From contig NZ_JALIEB010000004.1 of assembly GCF_025755255.1 (NCBI RefSeq), positions 310,001 through 374,000 of the forward strand: a stretch of 64,000 nt of DNA. Direction: 5' to 3'. Source of the stretch: Roseobacter sinensis (GTDB lineage Bacteria > Pseudomonadota > Alphaproteobacteria > Rhodobacterales > Rhodobacteraceae). Under the pieces are notes generated by a model. It saw only the letters and a program-made list of their open reading frames with translations. It was not told the origin of the DNA and made no database searches. Position numbers and translations under genes: made by a program. This document shows positions 63,302 to 64,000 of this stretch, piece by piece; the stretch's first letter is position 1; each line of letters begins with the position of its first letter.

Positions 63302-64000
<699 letters not shown>

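Overview
The window is GC-rich chromosomal DNA from an alphaproteobacterium, most likely a member of the Rhodobacteraceae / Roseobacter group. The evidence is a class I lysyl-tRNA synthetase, an NDUFS4-like complex I accessory subunit, the ChvI-ChvG-HprK-RapZ-EIIA-HPr block next to pckA, the rsh ... pdxJ-acpS-lepB-rnc-era-recO run, a DUF6473 protein, a twin transmembrane protein beside the cobalamin adenosyltransferase gene, and a probable methylsuccinyl-CoA dehydrogenase. No phage, insertion sequence or CRISPR array was seen. The genes at both edges are cut: lysK at the left and tuf at the right.

Layout. 1-10.7 kb: lysK, small secreted proteins, a beta-helix protein, a small DMT-type exporter, a low-GC Mrr-like endonuclease directly behind uvrB, a VWA protein, an NDUFS4-like protein, a GNAT enzyme and tRNA-Arg(TCT). 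10.7-15.3 kb: an EEP-family phosphodiesterase/nuclease and an overlapping gtrB-gtrA-methyltransferase-glucosyltransferase operon that probably modifies a surface polysaccharide. 15.5-23.4 kb: a carboxylate uptake unit (tctCBA) with AtuA/DUF1446 and DUF4387 genes downstream, and a divergent regulatory operon tctD-tctE plus a periplasmic binding protein. 23.5-30 kb: mostly minus-strand housekeeping and accessory genes (YHS, TRIC channel, Nudix, rnhA, methyltransferase, GST, LysE, ispH, NYN). 30-39.7 kb: a plus-strand growth-control and housekeeping run (folK, rpoZ, rsh, DUF2062, pdxJ, LysE, acpS, lepB, rnc, era, DUF1491, recO). 39.7-42.4 kb: META lipoprotein, TetR regulator, acyl-CoA dehydrogenase. 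42.7-45 kb: an unusual regulatory patch with an XRE regulator, a divergent LysR-like HTH protein and a GNAT-like protein whose ribosome binding site lies in a hairpin. 45-51.4 kb: pckA, chvI-chvG, hprK, rapZ, EIIA, HPr. 51.4-64 kb: acyltransferase, 3-hydroxybutyryl-CoA dehydrogenase, DUF6473, etfA/etfB, cobalamin adenosyltransferase, twin TM protein, SDR, SH3 protein, parC, cytochrome P450, lipoprotein and the start of tuf.

How parts work together. TctABC would import a carboxylate, the AtuA/DUF4387 pair would act on it, and TctDE (perhaps with the binding protein) would sense it. Tandem 11-base repeats in the divergent promoter region are the likely TctD operator. The acyl-CoA dehydrogenase, the electron transfer flavoprotein and the 3-hydroxybutyryl-CoA dehydrogenase fit C2/ethylmalonyl-CoA and polyhydroxybutyrate metabolism. 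ChvIG together with a regulatory-type PTS and PckA link envelope stress to central carbon flux. The best candidates for something undescribed are the 42.7-45.0 kb regulator/GNAT-like module with its RNA hairpin and tandem operator repeats, and the three-gene sensory unit at 20.3-23.4 kb. All functions are inferred by reading the sequence; no database search was run.
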